From positions 228,551-292,550 of the forward strand of contig NZ_SRLB01000008.1 in assembly GCF_004745635.1 (NCBI RefSeq): a DNA stretch of 64,000 bases, written 5' to 3'. Below, one piece after another: positions 1 through 8,165 of the stretch; position 1 is the stretch's first letter, and every line of letters starts with the position of its first letter. This DNA is from Methylobacterium nonmethylotrophicum. GTDB taxonomy: Bacteria > Pseudomonadota > Alphaproteobacteria > Rhizobiales > Beijerinckiaceae. Position numbers and translations under genes: made by a program. The notes beneath the pieces were generated by a model. That model made no database searches. It was given only the letters and a program-made list of their open reading frames with translations, and was not told the DNA's origin.

Positions 1-540
1 GTTCAGCGCCTTCATGGCGTGGCCGGAGCCGACCGGCCCGGTCTCGAAGATCGCGGTGCCCATGCGCGCGAGGAGCGGCCGGACCGACGCGGCCGCCGCC
101 TCGTCCCCGCCGACCATGATGGCGAGCGTGCCGTTGACGGCACGCTTCACCCCGCCCGAGACCGGCGCGTCGATGAGCACGATGCCGGCCTGCGCGAGTT
201 CGCCGGCGAGGTCGCGGGTGCCGACCGGCGCCGACGAGCTCATGTCGATCACGATCGCGCCCGGGGCGAGGCAGCCTGCGACGCCCTCGGGGCCCGCGAG
301 CACGGCGCGCACCGCCTTGCCGTCCGGCAGCATCGTCACGGCGACGTTCGCCTGCTCCGCCGCGTCCCGCGCCGAGGCCGCCGCCCTGCCGCCGGCCGCC
401 GCGAAGGCAGCGGCGGCGGCCGGGGAGGGATCGAATCCGACGACCGTGAAGCCTCCCGCGACGAGCCGGCTCGCCATCGGCAGCCCCATCTTGCCCAGCC
501 CCAGGAATGCGATGCGGGCGGATGACGGATCGATGCTCAT
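1..540 (-). CDS. 3-hydroxyisobutyrate dehydrogenase-type NAD(P)-dependent oxidoreductase (C-terminus cut by window edge)
   Basis: The first 180 codons are visible, reading leftwards from an ATG at 538-540; the gene runs off the window start. The N-terminus carries the dinucleotide-binding motif GLGKMGLPMA. About residue 120 the beta-hydroxyacid dehydrogenase signature DAPVSGGVKRAVNGTLAIMV is present, and the last visible residues include GSGHAMKALN, which holds the family's catalytic lysine. The family oxidises beta-hydroxyacids such as 3-hydroxyisobutyrate, tartronate semialdehyde or 4-hydroxybutyrate; the actual substrate cannot be told from the N-terminal half. Family assignment is firm, substrate is open. 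Confidence 0.88.
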   Translation of the reverse strand, partial: MSIDPSSARIAFLGLGKMGLPMASRLVAGGFTVVGFDPSPAAAAAFAAAGGRAAASARDAAEQANVAVTMLPDGKAVRAVLAGPEGVAGCLAPGAIVIDMSSSAPVGTRDLAGELAQAGIVLIDAPVSGGVKRAVNGTLAIMVGGDEAAAASVRPLLARMGTAIFETGPVGSGHAMKALN

Positions 541-859
541 GAGGTCGTGTCGCTCCCTTCCTTCGACGCCGGACGGTTCTCCGGCGCATCGGTCTCACCA
601 TCACGCCTGAGAGCTTGTTTGCCTCGAGGGGCCATTATCGTCAGCGTCTCTTTGACCCGACCTGCGCCCTCATCCTGAGGCGCCCCCCGCAGTGGGCCTC
701 GAAGGAAGGCTCCAGAAGGCTCAGGTCTATCTGGAGCCCTCCCTCGAGGCTGCTGCAAGCAGCAGCACCTCAGGATGAGGGCGCGGGTTGGACAAGCACG
801 TAAGCCAAGCCAAACAGTCTCTGAGGCGATGCCCTCAGCCGCCCTCGTGCGCGGCATGC
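541..859. other. intergenic stretch holding a large imperfect palindrome
   Basis: No gene is supported here. The stretch is filled mainly by the inverted repeat at 661-787, described separately. The remainder between the two flanking minus-strand genes has no clear promoter. Confidence 0.6.
661..787. repeat. 127-bp imperfect palindromic element with nested stems
   Basis: The outer arms are 661-683 and 765-787: the left arm contains CGCCCTCATCCTGAGGCGC and the right arm its near-perfect reverse complement, with two mismatches over 23 bp. Inside, a second stem pairs GCCTCGAAGG...GGCTCCAG (from about 697) with CTGGAGCC...CCTCGAGGC (ending about 750). A truncated relative with the same CCTCATCCTGAGG core occurs near 47979. 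This looks like a small interspersed palindromic repeat, able to form a cruciform or a long hairpin in RNA. Confidence 0.7.
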
Positions 860-1255
860 TTACGTCTTGTCGGGAACGGCGCCCTCGGCCTTCAGGACTT
901 CGTGCGCGGCCTTGAACGCGTCGAGGCCGGCCGGGATCCCGCAATACACGGTGGCGTGCAGCAGGATCTCCTTGATCTCGTCGACGCTGACGCCGTTGGC
1001 GAGCGCGCCCTTGACGTGGAGCTTGAGTTCCGCCGGCTTCGACAGGGCGGTCAGCATCGCCAGGTTGAGCATCGAGCGCGTCTTGCGGTCGAGCCCCTCG
1101 CGCGTCCAGGCGTAGCCCCAGCACCATTCCGTGGTGATGCGCTGGAACGCCATCATGAAGTCGTCGGCCTTGGCGAGGCTGCCGTCGACGTAGTCCGCGC
1201 CGAGCACCGCCCGGCGGACCTCGAGACCCTTCTCGAACTGCTCGCTCTCCGCCAT
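860..1255 (-). CDS. carboxymuconolactone decarboxylase family protein (PcaC-like)
   Basis: A 131-residue protein of the usual length for the CMD/AhpD fold. It resembles 4-carboxymuconolactone decarboxylase (PcaC), which converts gamma-carboxymuconolactone to beta-ketoadipate enol-lactone in protocatechuate breakdown. The motif LNLAMLTALSKPAELKLH and the C-terminal ATVYCGIPAGLDAF, with its conserved cysteine, are typical. The start at 1253-1255 is preceded by AGGGAGGGG. No other protocatechuate genes lie nearby, so a different CMD-fold activity is possible. It may share a transcript with the dehydrogenase at 1-540, but the palindrome at 661-787 lies between them. Confidence 0.8.
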   Translation of the reverse strand: MAESEQFEKGLEVRRAVLGADYVDGSLAKADDFMMAFQRITTEWCWGYAWTREGLDRKTRSMLNLAMLTALSKPAELKLHVKGALANGVSVDEIKEILLHATVYCGIPAGLDAFKAAHEVLKAEGAVPDKT

Positions 1256-1474
1256 CGTCCCCTCCCTGACCCGTCTGTTTCCCGTCACGCTAGCAGGCCC
1301 TCCGGCGGAGATCGACCGGGGCGCGGGGCGAAACGGCCGCAGGTCCGGACAGTTCTGCGCGTGGCGCAGAGCCGAAAGAGGGCGGCGCTTCGCGCGACGC
1401 AGGCCGGATGGTCGTGCGGGGCCGACGGACGGCCAGCTTGCGTGAGCGCCCGCAGCACGGCCATAAGTCCCGGC

Positions 1475-2126
1475 ATGGACGCCCGGGAGGCCATCCGCAT
1501 GAGCGCGCCGCAGCACGGGCTGGTCCGGCTCCTGGCCGCCGACGCGTTCTTCGCCCAGCTGGGCGAGGACGCCATCGCGGCCATCGCCGGCCTGTGCCGG
1601 ACGCGCAGCCTCGCGCGGCACGAGACCCTGTTTCAGAAGGGCGACCCGGGCGACGCCCTCTGCGCGGTCCGCCGCGGCCGGATCCGCATCGCCACCGGCA
1701 CCGATCACGGGCGGCCCGTGACGCTCAGCCTCCTCGGGCCGGGCGATGCCGTCATCGCGCGGCGGGATTTCCTCGGGCTGCTGGCCCGCGCCGCCGCGAT
1801 GGCGGCCCGGATCGTCGGGCTCCTCTGCGAGCGGCTTCGCTGGATGAGCGAGCGCAGGGAGGAGGCGACGCCGCTGCCGCGCGACCCCCGGCCGGCGCGG
1901 CGCCTGGTCATGGTGTCGGAGGATCACGGCGCCGAGATCCCGGTGACGCGGGCCGAGCTCGCGGCCTTCATGGGCGCGGCGCGGGAGCCGCGTCGTTCAG
2001 GGGTGGCGCCGCTCCGGCATCATCGATCTCGGCCGCTCGCGCGTGACCGTCGAGGCCACCGGGCGGCTCGCCGCGCCCGGCGAGCGGTCGCGGCTCCGAG
2101 ACGGCAGGAAGGATACCAATCCATGA
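1475..2126 (+). pseudogene. degraded Crp/Fnr-type regulator (frameshift and internal deletion)
   Basis: From ATG 1475 the reading frame gives a cyclic-nucleotide-binding-like start (FAQLGEDAIAAIAGLC..., then VTLSLLGPGD) that jumps straight to AVIARRDFLGLL. The phosphate-binding cassette, normally about 25 residues with GE and RSA, is missing. The helix-turn-helix region AEIPVTRAELAAFMGAARE is in this frame, but its continuation, WRRSGIIDLGRSRVTV, lies in the +1 frame from about 1990 to the TGA at 2124-2126. The conceptual protein of about 217 aa is therefore split by a frameshift near 1986. The restored frame ends in an ATGA overlap with the FecR gene, which argues that it was once the operon's regulator. 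A sequencing error could explain the frameshift but not the deleted cassette. Confidence 0.62.
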
Positions 2127-2644
2127 GACATCTCCTGCACGCGGCGGCCGCCCTCGCCGTCATCCTCGCCGCGGGTGCCGCCTCGGCCCAGACCGGCTGT
2201 CGCGAGGAGACGCGGTTCGATCCGCCCCTGCGCGTCCTGCGCTGCACCGACGGGCTCGTGCTCGAGACCGAGCAGGGCAGCGGGCTGCGGCCGATCGACC
2301 GCGACGGCGACGGGCACCTGGAGGGGGCCGAGATCGGCGGCCGCGCCGTCCTCGTCACCCTGCCGCCGAGCGCGCGCGTCCGCCGGGACGGCTTCCAGAT
2401 CCTGACGCCGCACGCGATCGCCTCGGTGCGCGGCACCGTCTACGCCGTCGACGTGACCGGCGCCAGAACCTCGGTCTTCGTGCGGCAGGGGCGCGTCGCG
2501 GTCGCGCGGCGGGGTGCACCGGAGGCCTCGGTCACGCTCGGGCCGGGGGAGGGCGTCGACGTCGATGCCGAGCAGGCGCCGCTCGCGGTGCGGCGCTGGC
2601 CGCAGGAGCGCGTCAGGGCGCTGCTCGAACGGCTCGGGCGCTGA
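2123..2644 (+). CDS. FecR-domain periplasmic protein
   Basis: A 173-aa protein with a cleavable signal peptide (MRHLLHAAAALAVILAAGAASAQ), so it is probably periplasmic. The mature part holds a FecR-like core around ITPHAIASVRGTVYAVDV and TSVFVRQGRVAV, the beta-rich fold seen in FecR regulators. It lacks the N-terminal cytoplasmic and membrane parts of a true anti-sigma FecR. The start ATG overlaps the end of the decayed Crp-like gene (ATGA), and the CHASE2 cyclase begins 13 nt after its stop, so the three were built as an operon. FecR-like proteins next to CHASE2 cyclases are a recurrent pairing, which suggests it feeds a signal to the cyclase; that role is inferred. Confidence 0.75.
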   Translation: MRHLLHAAAALAVILAAGAASAQTGCREETRFDPPLRVLRCTDGLVLETEQGSGLRPIDRDGDGHLEGAEIGGRAVLVTLPPSARVRRDGFQILTPHAIASVRGTVYAVDVTGARTSVFVRQGRVAVARRGAPEASVTLGPGEGVDVDAEQAPLAVRRWPQERVRALLERLGR

Positions 2645-2657
2645 CGGGCGCGCTCCG

Positions 2658-4526
2658 ATGCCGGTTGCCGAACCGGGCGCGCGCCGTCGCCGGATCGACC
2701 GACGCTTCGCGCTCCTTGCGCTTGCCGCCGTCCTCGGCTGGAGCGGCTGGCTCGCGCAGCGGCACGTCGCCGGGCGCGCGACGCTCCTCGACCGCGCCGA
2801 ATCGGCCCTCACGGACCTGCGCCTGCGGCTCGCCGGACCGCGCCCGCCGCCCGCCGGCCTCGTCATCGTCGCCATCGACGACGAGACCGTGCGGCGCGAG
2901 GGCGGGTTTCCGGTCGCCCGCGCGACGATGGCGCGGCTGATCGAGGGGATCGCGGCCGCGCGGCCGCGCACCCTCGCGATCGACGTCCTGTTCCTGGAGG
3001 CCGGCCGCCAGCCGGAGGCGGACCGCGCGCTTCATGCCGCCCTCGCCAGGGCGCCCACGGTCCTGGCCGCGGCGGCCGTCTTCGAGGACGGCGCGAGCGA
3101 GGCCGGCATCCCGGTCGCCGCCGCCCTGCACCGGCCGGCCCCGGAGATCGGCGCCGCCACGGCGTCGGGCCTCGTCAACGTGTCGGAGGATGCCGCCGGC
3201 GTCCCGCGGCACCTGCCCCTCGTCGTGAGGACGGGCGAGGCGGTCGCCGCGCATTTCGTGCTGCGGGCGGCGTCCCTGGCGGCCCGGACCGATCCGGTGG
3301 TCGGCGAGGGCGCGGTGCGGATCGGGGCCACGACCGTCCCGCTCGACCTCGGCCGTCACCTGCCGCTGCGCCCCTACGGCCCGCGGCGCACGATCCCGAC
3401 GCTGAGCGCCGCAGCCCTCCTCGACGGGACGGTCCCGGCCTCCGCCCTGGCCGATCGGGTCGTGGTGGTCGGCGCCACTGCGCTCGGCGGCAGCGACACC
3501 TTCGCGACGGCCTTCGACCCGGTCCTGCCGGGCGTCGAGCTCCTGGCGACCGGCATCGCCCACCTGATGACCGGCGGCGGGCTCGTGCGCGACGCGGGCG
3601 TGCGGCGGCTCGATGCCGCCGCGTCCGTCCTGCTGGCCGCCGCCGCCGCGCTCCTGATCGCGCTCGCCCCGCCCGGTCCGGCCATCGTCCTGGCGCTCCT
3701 CCTCCTGGCGGGCTGGCTGGCCGCCGGTGCGGTCGCCTTCGCGGGGGGCACGTGGTGGAGCGCCGCCCTGCCGCTCGCCGCGGCCGGGCTCCCGGTGCTG
3801 CCGCTCGCCGCCGCACGGCAGGCCCTCGACCGGCGCCGGGCCGCGGCGCTGGCGCGGTCGGAGGAGGCCCTGCGCCGGCTGCAGCCCGCCGCCCTCGCGG
3901 ACCGCCTCGCCTGGGACCCGGCCTACCTGGCCGAGCCGGTCGCGCGCGACATCCCGGTCCTGTTCATCGACCTCACCGGGTTCACCCGCCAGAGCGAGCG
4001 CCTCGGCCCGGTCCGCACCCGCGCGGTCCTCAAGGCGTTTCACGATCTCGTCGACGCCACCGCCTCCGGGCAAGGGGGCCTCGTCGTCAACTTCATGGGC
4101 GACGGCGCGATGGTGGTGTTCGGCGCGCTCGATCCCGACCCCGCCGTCGGCGCCCGCGCCGTGGCGGCGGCCGAGGACCTGATCGCCCGCACGGCGGAGT
4201 GGATCGCGCGCGAGCCCGAGCTCGCCGGCGCTGGGCGCGCGCTCGACGTGCGGATCGGCGCGCATCACGGGCCGGTGATCCTCTCGCGCCTGGGCAGCGA
4301 CACCAACCAGCACATCACGGCGACGGGTGACACGGTCAACGTCGCGAGCCGCCTGCTCGCGGTCGCCTCGGAGGCGAAGGCCCGCCTCGCCGTCAGCGCC
4401 GACCTGCTGGCGGCGGCCGGCATCGCGGCGCCGGGCGAGCACTTCGACGAGCGGCGCGTCACGGCCATCCGCGGCCGCGCGCAGACCCTCGAGGTGTGGC
4501 TGGGGCGCGGCCGGCTGGCGTCATGA
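2658..4526 (+). CDS. CHASE2-domain class III adenylate/guanylate cyclase
   Basis: 622 aa. TM1 is at about residues 16-33, followed by an extracytoplasmic CHASE2 sensor domain (about 40-310, with VIVAIDDETVRREGGFP and RTLAIDVLFLE), three further TM helices (about 320-385) and a C-terminal class III nucleotidyl cyclase. The two metal-binding aspartates are visible in FIDLTGFTRQSERLG (about D438) and NFMGDGAMVVFG (about D482), and GDTVNVASRL is the nucleotide-binding end of the domain. It should make cAMP or cGMP in response to a periplasmic signal, perhaps via the upstream FecR protein. The natural effector, the Crp-like regulator at 1475, is broken, so any second messenger must act elsewhere. 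The start ATG at 2658 gives a proper N-terminal anchor. Confidence 0.9.
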   Translation: MPVAEPGARRRRIDRRFALLALAAVLGWSGWLAQRHVAGRATLLDRAESALTDLRLRLAGPRPPPAGLVIVAIDDETVRREGGFPVARATMARLIEGIAAARPRTLAIDVLFLEAGRQPEADRALHAALARAPTVLAAAAVFEDGASEAGIPVAAALHRPAPEIGAATASGLVNVSEDAAGVPRHLPLVVRTGEAVAAHFVLRAASLAARTDPVVGEGAVRIGATTVPLDLGRHLPLRPYGPRRTIPTLSAAALLDGTVPASALADRVVVVGATALGGSDTFATAFDPVLPGVELLATGIAHLMTGGGLVRDAGVRRLDAAASVLLAAAAALLIALAPPGPAIVLALLLLAGWLAAGAVAFAGGTWWSAALPLAAAGLPVLPLAAARQALDRRRAAALARSEEALRRLQPAALADRLAWDPAYLAEPVARDIPVLFIDLTGFTRQSERLGPVRTRAVLKAFHDLVDATASGQGGLVVNFMGDGAMVVFGALDPDPAVGARAVAAAEDLIARTAEWIAREPELAGAGRALDVRIGAHHGPVILSRLGSDTNQHITATGDTVNVASRLLAVASEAKARLAVSADLLAAAGIAAPGEHFDERRVTAIRGRAQTLEVWLGRGRLAS

Positions 4527-4668
4527 GCGCATGGACCAGGCCCCAGGGCTTGTCGCCGCGCAGGCTCCGGATCTCCCGGAGAGGCGGGCCCGGGCAAGTG
4601 TGACCCGGATCACGGTTCCCGGCCGCGATCGGGGCCAGGGTGGCGTCACCCCAACAGGGAGACACACC

Positions 4669-5010
4669 ATGACGACGACCTCGATGAAGATGCTCTCGAT
4701 GAAGATGCTCCTGGCGGCCGGCCTCGCCGTGGCGGCGCTGGCGGGCGGCAGCGCGACCGCGGAGGCCCGCGGCTTCGGGCACGGCGGCTTCCGCCATCAC
4801 GGCGGGTTCGGCCACCATGGCGGCTTCGGGTACCGCGGCGGCTTCGGCCGGTTCGGCCATGACGGGCGCTTCCACCGCCGCGGCTACCGCCATCGCTTCG
4901 GCAATCTGGGCTTCGGCGGCCTGGGTTACGGCGTCCTGAGCGCCGATTATGACGAATGCCGCCTGGTCTTCAGCCCGGTGCTCGGCCGGTACGCCCGCCT
5001 CTGCGGCTGA
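4669..5010 (+). CDS. small secreted Gly/His/Phe-rich protein
   Basis: 113 aa, with a signal peptide (MKMLLAAGLAVAALAGGSATAEA) and then a low-complexity segment built on repeats of GFG-HHGG-F and RGGFGRFGHDG (about residues 36-80). The short C-terminus contains two cysteines (ECRLVF, ARLCG) that could form a disulfide. CAGGGAGAC precedes the ATG at a good distance; an upstream ATG would spoil the signal peptide. Such proteins are common in Methylobacterium-like genomes and have no assigned role. Metal binding through the histidines or an envelope structural role is possible but not shown. Two tandem hairpins follow the stop. Confidence 0.78.
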   Translation: MTTTSMKMLSMKMLLAAGLAVAALAGGSATAEARGFGHGGFRHHGGFGHHGGFGYRGGFGRFGHDGRFHRRGYRHRFGNLGFGGLGYGVLSADYDECRLVFSPVLGRYARLCG

Positions 5011-5018
5011 CCGCCTCC

Positions 5019-5083
5019 GCCGCGCCGGACCCGAGGCTGTCCGGCGCGGCGTGACCCCGGGAGCGGCCGGCCCTGGCCGCTCC
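5019..5083. terminator. two tandem hairpins between convergent genes
   Basis: The first is a perfect 12-bp stem, GCCGCGCCGGAC (5019-5030) and its complement (5039-5050), with an 8-nt loop. The second is a 9-bp stem, GGAGCGGCC (5060-5068) and GGCCGCTCC (5075-5083). They lie between the converging genes ending at 5010 and 5098. There is no T-tract, as usual in very GC-rich genomes, so bidirectional termination is inferred from position and strength. Confidence 0.55.
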
Positions 5084-5097
5084 GGCCTGCCGCCCAG

Positions 5098-6036
5098 TCA
5101 GGCGCCGCGCGCGGTACGGCGCAGGGCCTGGGGCGGCTGGCCGAAGACGCGCAGGAAGGCGCGGCGCATCCGTTCGGGATCGCCGAAGCCGACCGACAGC
5201 GCGATCCCCTCGATCGGCTCGCCGGAGGATTGAACCCGCTCCCGGGCGGCCTCGAGGCGCAGCCGCTCCACGGCCTTCGAGGGGGTCGTGCCGGTCTCGG
5301 CCACGAAGGCGCGGGTGAAGTGCCGCGCGCTCATGCCGGCGCGGGCGGAGAGGTCCTCGACCGTGAGGGGCAGGTGCAGGTGCTCGCGGATCCACGACAG
5401 GAGCGCCGCGAAGCGGCCGCTCGGGGATTTGAGCTCGAGGAGCGACGAGAACTGCGACTGCCCGCCGCTGCGGCGATGATAGAGCACGAGCTGCCGGGCG
5501 GTGTCCTGGGCGATCACCTCGCCGCAATCCTCGGCGACCATCGCCAGGGCGAGGTCGATCCCGGCCGAGATGCCGGCGGAGGTCCAGATGAGGCCGTCGC
5601 GGGTGAAGATCTGGTCCGGCCGCATCCGCACCCCGGGGTAGCGGGCGATGAAATCGGTCGTGCGGGACCAGTGGGTGGTGGCGCGCCGCCCCTCGAGCAG
5701 CCCGGCCTCCGCCAGGATGTAGGCGCCGCTGCAGACGCTGGCGACCCGGGCGCCGCTTGCCGCCAGCGTGCGGACGAAGGCGAGCACCGCCGGGCACCGC
5801 GCCGCCTGCGCGACCCCCTCGCCGCCCGCCACGATCACGGTCGACAGGAGGTCGACCGAGGGCAGGCCTGAGGCCAGCATCTCGGCGCCCGAGGAGCTGC
5901 GCACCGGACCTGCCCGCCCCGCCAGGACGCAGGACCCCGGCAGGGCCGGAACGTGCCGCCGGGCGATCTCGAACACCGAGATCGGGCCGGCGACGTCCAG
6001 GAGCTGGAAGTCCGGGAAGATCAGGAAGCCGATCAT
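5098..6036 (-). CDS. GlxA-family AraC-type transcriptional regulator with DJ-1/PfpI domain
   Basis: 312 aa. Residues 1 to about 165 form a DJ-1/PfpI-like sensor domain (MIGFLIFPDFQLLDVAGPISVF; VCSGAYILAEAGLLEGRRAT). About 205-305 is an AraC double helix-turn-helix (HLPLTVEDLSARAGMSARHF, GFGDPERMRRAFLRVFGQPP). GlxA-like regulators usually control nitrogen or amine catabolism genes. It is divergent from the isonitrile hydratase-like gene, itself a DJ-1 family member, so regulator and enzyme share a related ligand-binding fold. A 20-bp perfect palindrome in the intergenic region is a good operator candidate. The start at 6034-6036 removes an upstream in-frame extension that would run through that palindrome. 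Confidence 0.88.
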   Translation of the reverse strand: MIGFLIFPDFQLLDVAGPISVFEIARRHVPALPGSCVLAGRAGPVRSSSGAEMLASGLPSVDLLSTVIVAGGEGVAQAARCPAVLAFVRTLAASGARVASVCSGAYILAEAGLLEGRRATTHWSRTTDFIARYPGVRMRPDQIFTRDGLIWTSAGISAGIDLALAMVAEDCGEVIAQDTARQLVLYHRRSGGQSQFSSLLELKSPSGRFAALLSWIREHLHLPLTVEDLSARAGMSARHFTRAFVAETGTTPSKAVERLRLEAARERVQSSGEPIEGIALSVGFGDPERMRRAFLRVFGQPPQALRRTARGA

Positions 6037-6062
6037 CGCGTGTCCGGGAACGAGGGAACTTC

Positions 6063-6082
6063 GCCATTCCGGCCGGAATGGC
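6063..6082. promoter_or_regulatory. 20-bp perfect palindrome, candidate operator
   Basis: GCCATTCCGGCCGGAATGGC is self-complementary over all 20 bases. It lies 26 bp upstream of the GlxA-type regulator's start and about 57 bp upstream of the divergent isonitrile hydratase-like gene. This is the expected place for a site controlling both. Binding by the GlxA regulator is inferred. Confidence 0.5.
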
Positions 6083-6109
6083 ACCATGCCACCCTGCTCG
6101 GGTCAAGCC

Positions 6110-6126
6110 GATCGATGCGATCGATC
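6110..6126. promoter_or_regulatory. GATCGAT-3-ATCGATC inverted repeat
   Basis: Two perfect 7-bp arms separated by GCG, just upstream of the isonitrile hydratase-like gene (or across its alternative start at 6115). It could be a second regulatory site or chance, since GATC-type words are frequent in this DNA. Confidence 0.25.
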
Positions 6127-6138
6127 AGGCAGATCAGC

Positions 6139-6837
6139 ATGGAGAGGATCGTGGCGCCCCCGCTTCAGATCGGCCTTCTCGTCTTCCCGGATGTCACCCA
6201 GCTCGACATGACCGGTCCGGTCCAGGTGTTCTCCAGCGTGCCGGGCGCCCGGGTGCACCTCATCTGGAAGCGCATCGAGCCGGTGCCGAGCGACGGGCCG
6301 ATCGTGCTGACGCCGACGACGACGTTCGCCGACTGCCCGCCGCTCGACGTGCTCTGCGTGCCCGGCGGCTACGGCACCGATCCGCTCCTGGCGGATCGGG
6401 AGGTGCTGGACTTCCTGCGCAAACAAGCGGCCGTCGCCCGCTACGTCACCTCCGTCTGCACCGGCTCGCTCGTGCTCGGCGCCGCCGGGCTGCTGCGGGG
6501 CTACCGCGCGGCGACGCACTGGAGCGCCCGGGAGGCGCTGTCCCTGTTCGGCGCCACCGTCTCGACCGAGCGGGTCTGCATCGACCGCAACCGCGTCACC
6601 GGCGGCGGCGTGACGGCGGGCATCGACTTCGCGCTGACCCTCGTCGCCCTGATGATCGACCGGCCCACCGCCGAGGCGATCCAGCTGCGCCTCGAATACA
6701 ACCCGGCGCCGCCGTTCGAGGCCGGCTCGCCGGACACGGCGCCGGAAGCGGTGCTGGCCGCCATGGAGGAGCGGATCGCGCCCGCCCGCGCGCGCCGGCT
6801 CGAGGCGGTCCGGCGGGCGGCCGCCCTGTCCGCGTGA
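6139..6837 (+). CDS. inhA: isonitrile hydratase-like protein (DJ-1/PfpI family)
   Basis: 232 aa. Isonitrile hydratase converts isonitriles (R-NC) to N-substituted formamides. The sequence agrees closely with what I recall of Pseudomonas InhA over its full length: LQIGLLVFPDVTQLDMTGP carries the conserved Asp (here D23, InhA D17), and VTSVCTGSLVLGAAGLLRG carries the nucleophilic Cys-Thr pair (here C107-T108, InhA C101-T102). The C-terminal PAPPFEAGSPDTAP also matches. The six-residue offset is consistent with a start at 6139 or slightly downstream; ATG 6115 is an alternative without a clear ribosome site. It opens a plus-strand module with a binding protein, an amidohydrolase and CobW. Confidence 0.8.
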   Translation: MERIVAPPLQIGLLVFPDVTQLDMTGPVQVFSSVPGARVHLIWKRIEPVPSDGPIVLTPTTTFADCPPLDVLCVPGGYGTDPLLADREVLDFLRKQAAVARYVTSVCTGSLVLGAAGLLRGYRAATHWSAREALSLFGATVSTERVCIDRNRVTGGGVTAGIDFALTLVALMIDRPTAEAIQLRLEYNPAPPFEAGSPDTAPEAVLAAMEERIAPARARRLEAVRRAAALSA

Positions 6838-6902
6838 CGAAGGCACCCCGTCCCGCCGCGGGGCACGGCCCCGTGGCGCAAACCCGTCGACCGGAGACCC
6901 GA

Positions 6903-8165
6903 ATGACCTTGCGCCGACGCCTCCCCACGCGAAAGACCAGGAGGGCCCGCGCCCTCGCGGCCGCCCTCGCGCTCCTGGCCGGGCTGCCGGCGGCGTCCGC
7001 CGCGGCCGACCTGTCGGGGGGCGTCGTCCGGATCGGCATCGTCAACGACCAGGTCGGGCCGCTCTCCGACCTCGCCGGGATGGGCTCCGTCGCGGCGGCG
7101 CGCCTGGCAATGGAGGAGTTTCGACGGCTCGCGCCGGAGGTGAAGGTCGAGATCGTCTTCGCCGATCACCAGAACAAGCCCGATCTCGGCTCGCAGATCG
7201 TGCGCCGCTGGTTCGACGTGGAGGGGGTCGACGTCGTCGCGGATGTCGGCAACTCGGCGGTCGCGCTCGCGGTGCAGGCCGTCGCCCGCGACCGCAACAA
7301 GCTCGTGCTCTATTCTGCGGTCGCCACGACCGAGATCAGCGGGGCGCAATGCGCCGAGACCGGGCTGACCTGGCTGCACGATTCCTACAACCTGGTCGCC
7401 GGCCCGATCCGGCGCCTCGTCGCGCAGGGGCAGGACACCTGGTTCTTCGTCGCCTCCGACTACGCCTTCGGCCGCAACATGGTCGCCGAATCGCAGCGCG
7501 TCCTCGCGGCGGCCGGGGGACGCTCGGTCGGGGCGGTCTTCCACCCGCTCGGGACGAGCGATTACGGCGCCTACCTGCTCCAGGCGCAGGGCTCGGGCGC
7601 CAAGGTCGTCGCCTTCGCCAATGCCGGCGCCCAGCTCGTCACCACGATGAAGCAGTGGCACGAATTCGGCATGAACCAGGCGGGACAGACACCGGTGGCG
7701 CAGCTGATGTTCCTCACCGACGTCCACAGCATGGGGCCGGCGGTCGCCCGGGGGATCACCACCCTCACGGCCTGGTACTGGGACCGGACCGACGAGACCC
7801 GGGCCTTCGCGAAGCGGTTCCACGCGCGCCACGGGGCGATGCCGACGGCCCCGCAGGCCGCCGTCTATTCCGCGGTGCTCCACTACCTCAAGGCGGTGGC
7901 GGCGGCCGGCACCGACGCGACCGGCCCGGTCCTCGCCGCGATGCGGGCGACGCCGGTCGACGACGCCTATGCGCGCGGCGCCACCCTGAGGGCCGACGGC
8001 AAGCTGATCCACGACTTCTACCTGGTGCGGGTGAAGGACCCGGCCGAGGTGAAGGGCCCGTGGCAGTATTACGACGTGGTCGAGACGGTCCCGGCCGCCG
8101 ACGCCTACCAGCCCCTCGCGGCGAGCGAGTGCCCGCTCGCCCACGGGCCCTCGGCCCGGCGCTGA
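6903..8165 (+). CDS. ABC transporter substrate-binding protein (branched-chain amino acid/amide type)
   Basis: 420 aa with a long basic N-terminus and signal peptide (ALAAALALLAGLPAASAAA), then a type I periplasmic binding fold of the Peripla_BP_6 class (VRIGIVNDQVGPLSDLAG, FADHQNKPDLGSQIVRRWF, WFFVASDYAFGRNM). It is closely similar to the binding protein at 22922-24142, sharing the HQNKPD block and layout. No permease or ATPase genes adjoin it, so it must use a transporter encoded elsewhere or act as a sensor. Position between the isonitrile hydratase and an amidohydrolase suggests a nitrogenous ligand; this is inferred. Confidence 0.85.
   Translation: MTLRRRLPTRKTRRARALAAALALLAGLPAASAAADLSGGVVRIGIVNDQVGPLSDLAGMGSVAAARLAMEEFRRLAPEVKVEIVFADHQNKPDLGSQIVRRWFDVEGVDVVADVGNSAVALAVQAVARDRNKLVLYSAVATTEISGAQCAETGLTWLHDSYNLVAGPIRRLVAQGQDTWFFVASDYAFGRNMVAESQRVLAAAGGRSVGAVFHPLGTSDYGAYLLQAQGSGAKVVAFANAGAQLVTTMKQWHEFGMNQAGQTPVAQLMFLTDVHSMGPAVARGITTLTAWYWDRTDETRAFAKRFHARHGAMPTAPQAAVYSAVLHYLKAVAAAGTDATGPVLAAMRATPVDDAYARGATLRADGKLIHDFYLVRVKDPAEVKGPWQYYDVVETVPAADAYQPLAASECPLAHGPSARR

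Noticed and set aside
788..2644. One continuous 618-codon protein on the plus strand
   Set aside because: The frame joins antisense PcaC sequence, the decayed Crp-like region and the FecR gene. The FecR part has its own signal peptide and start, so a single protein is not credible.
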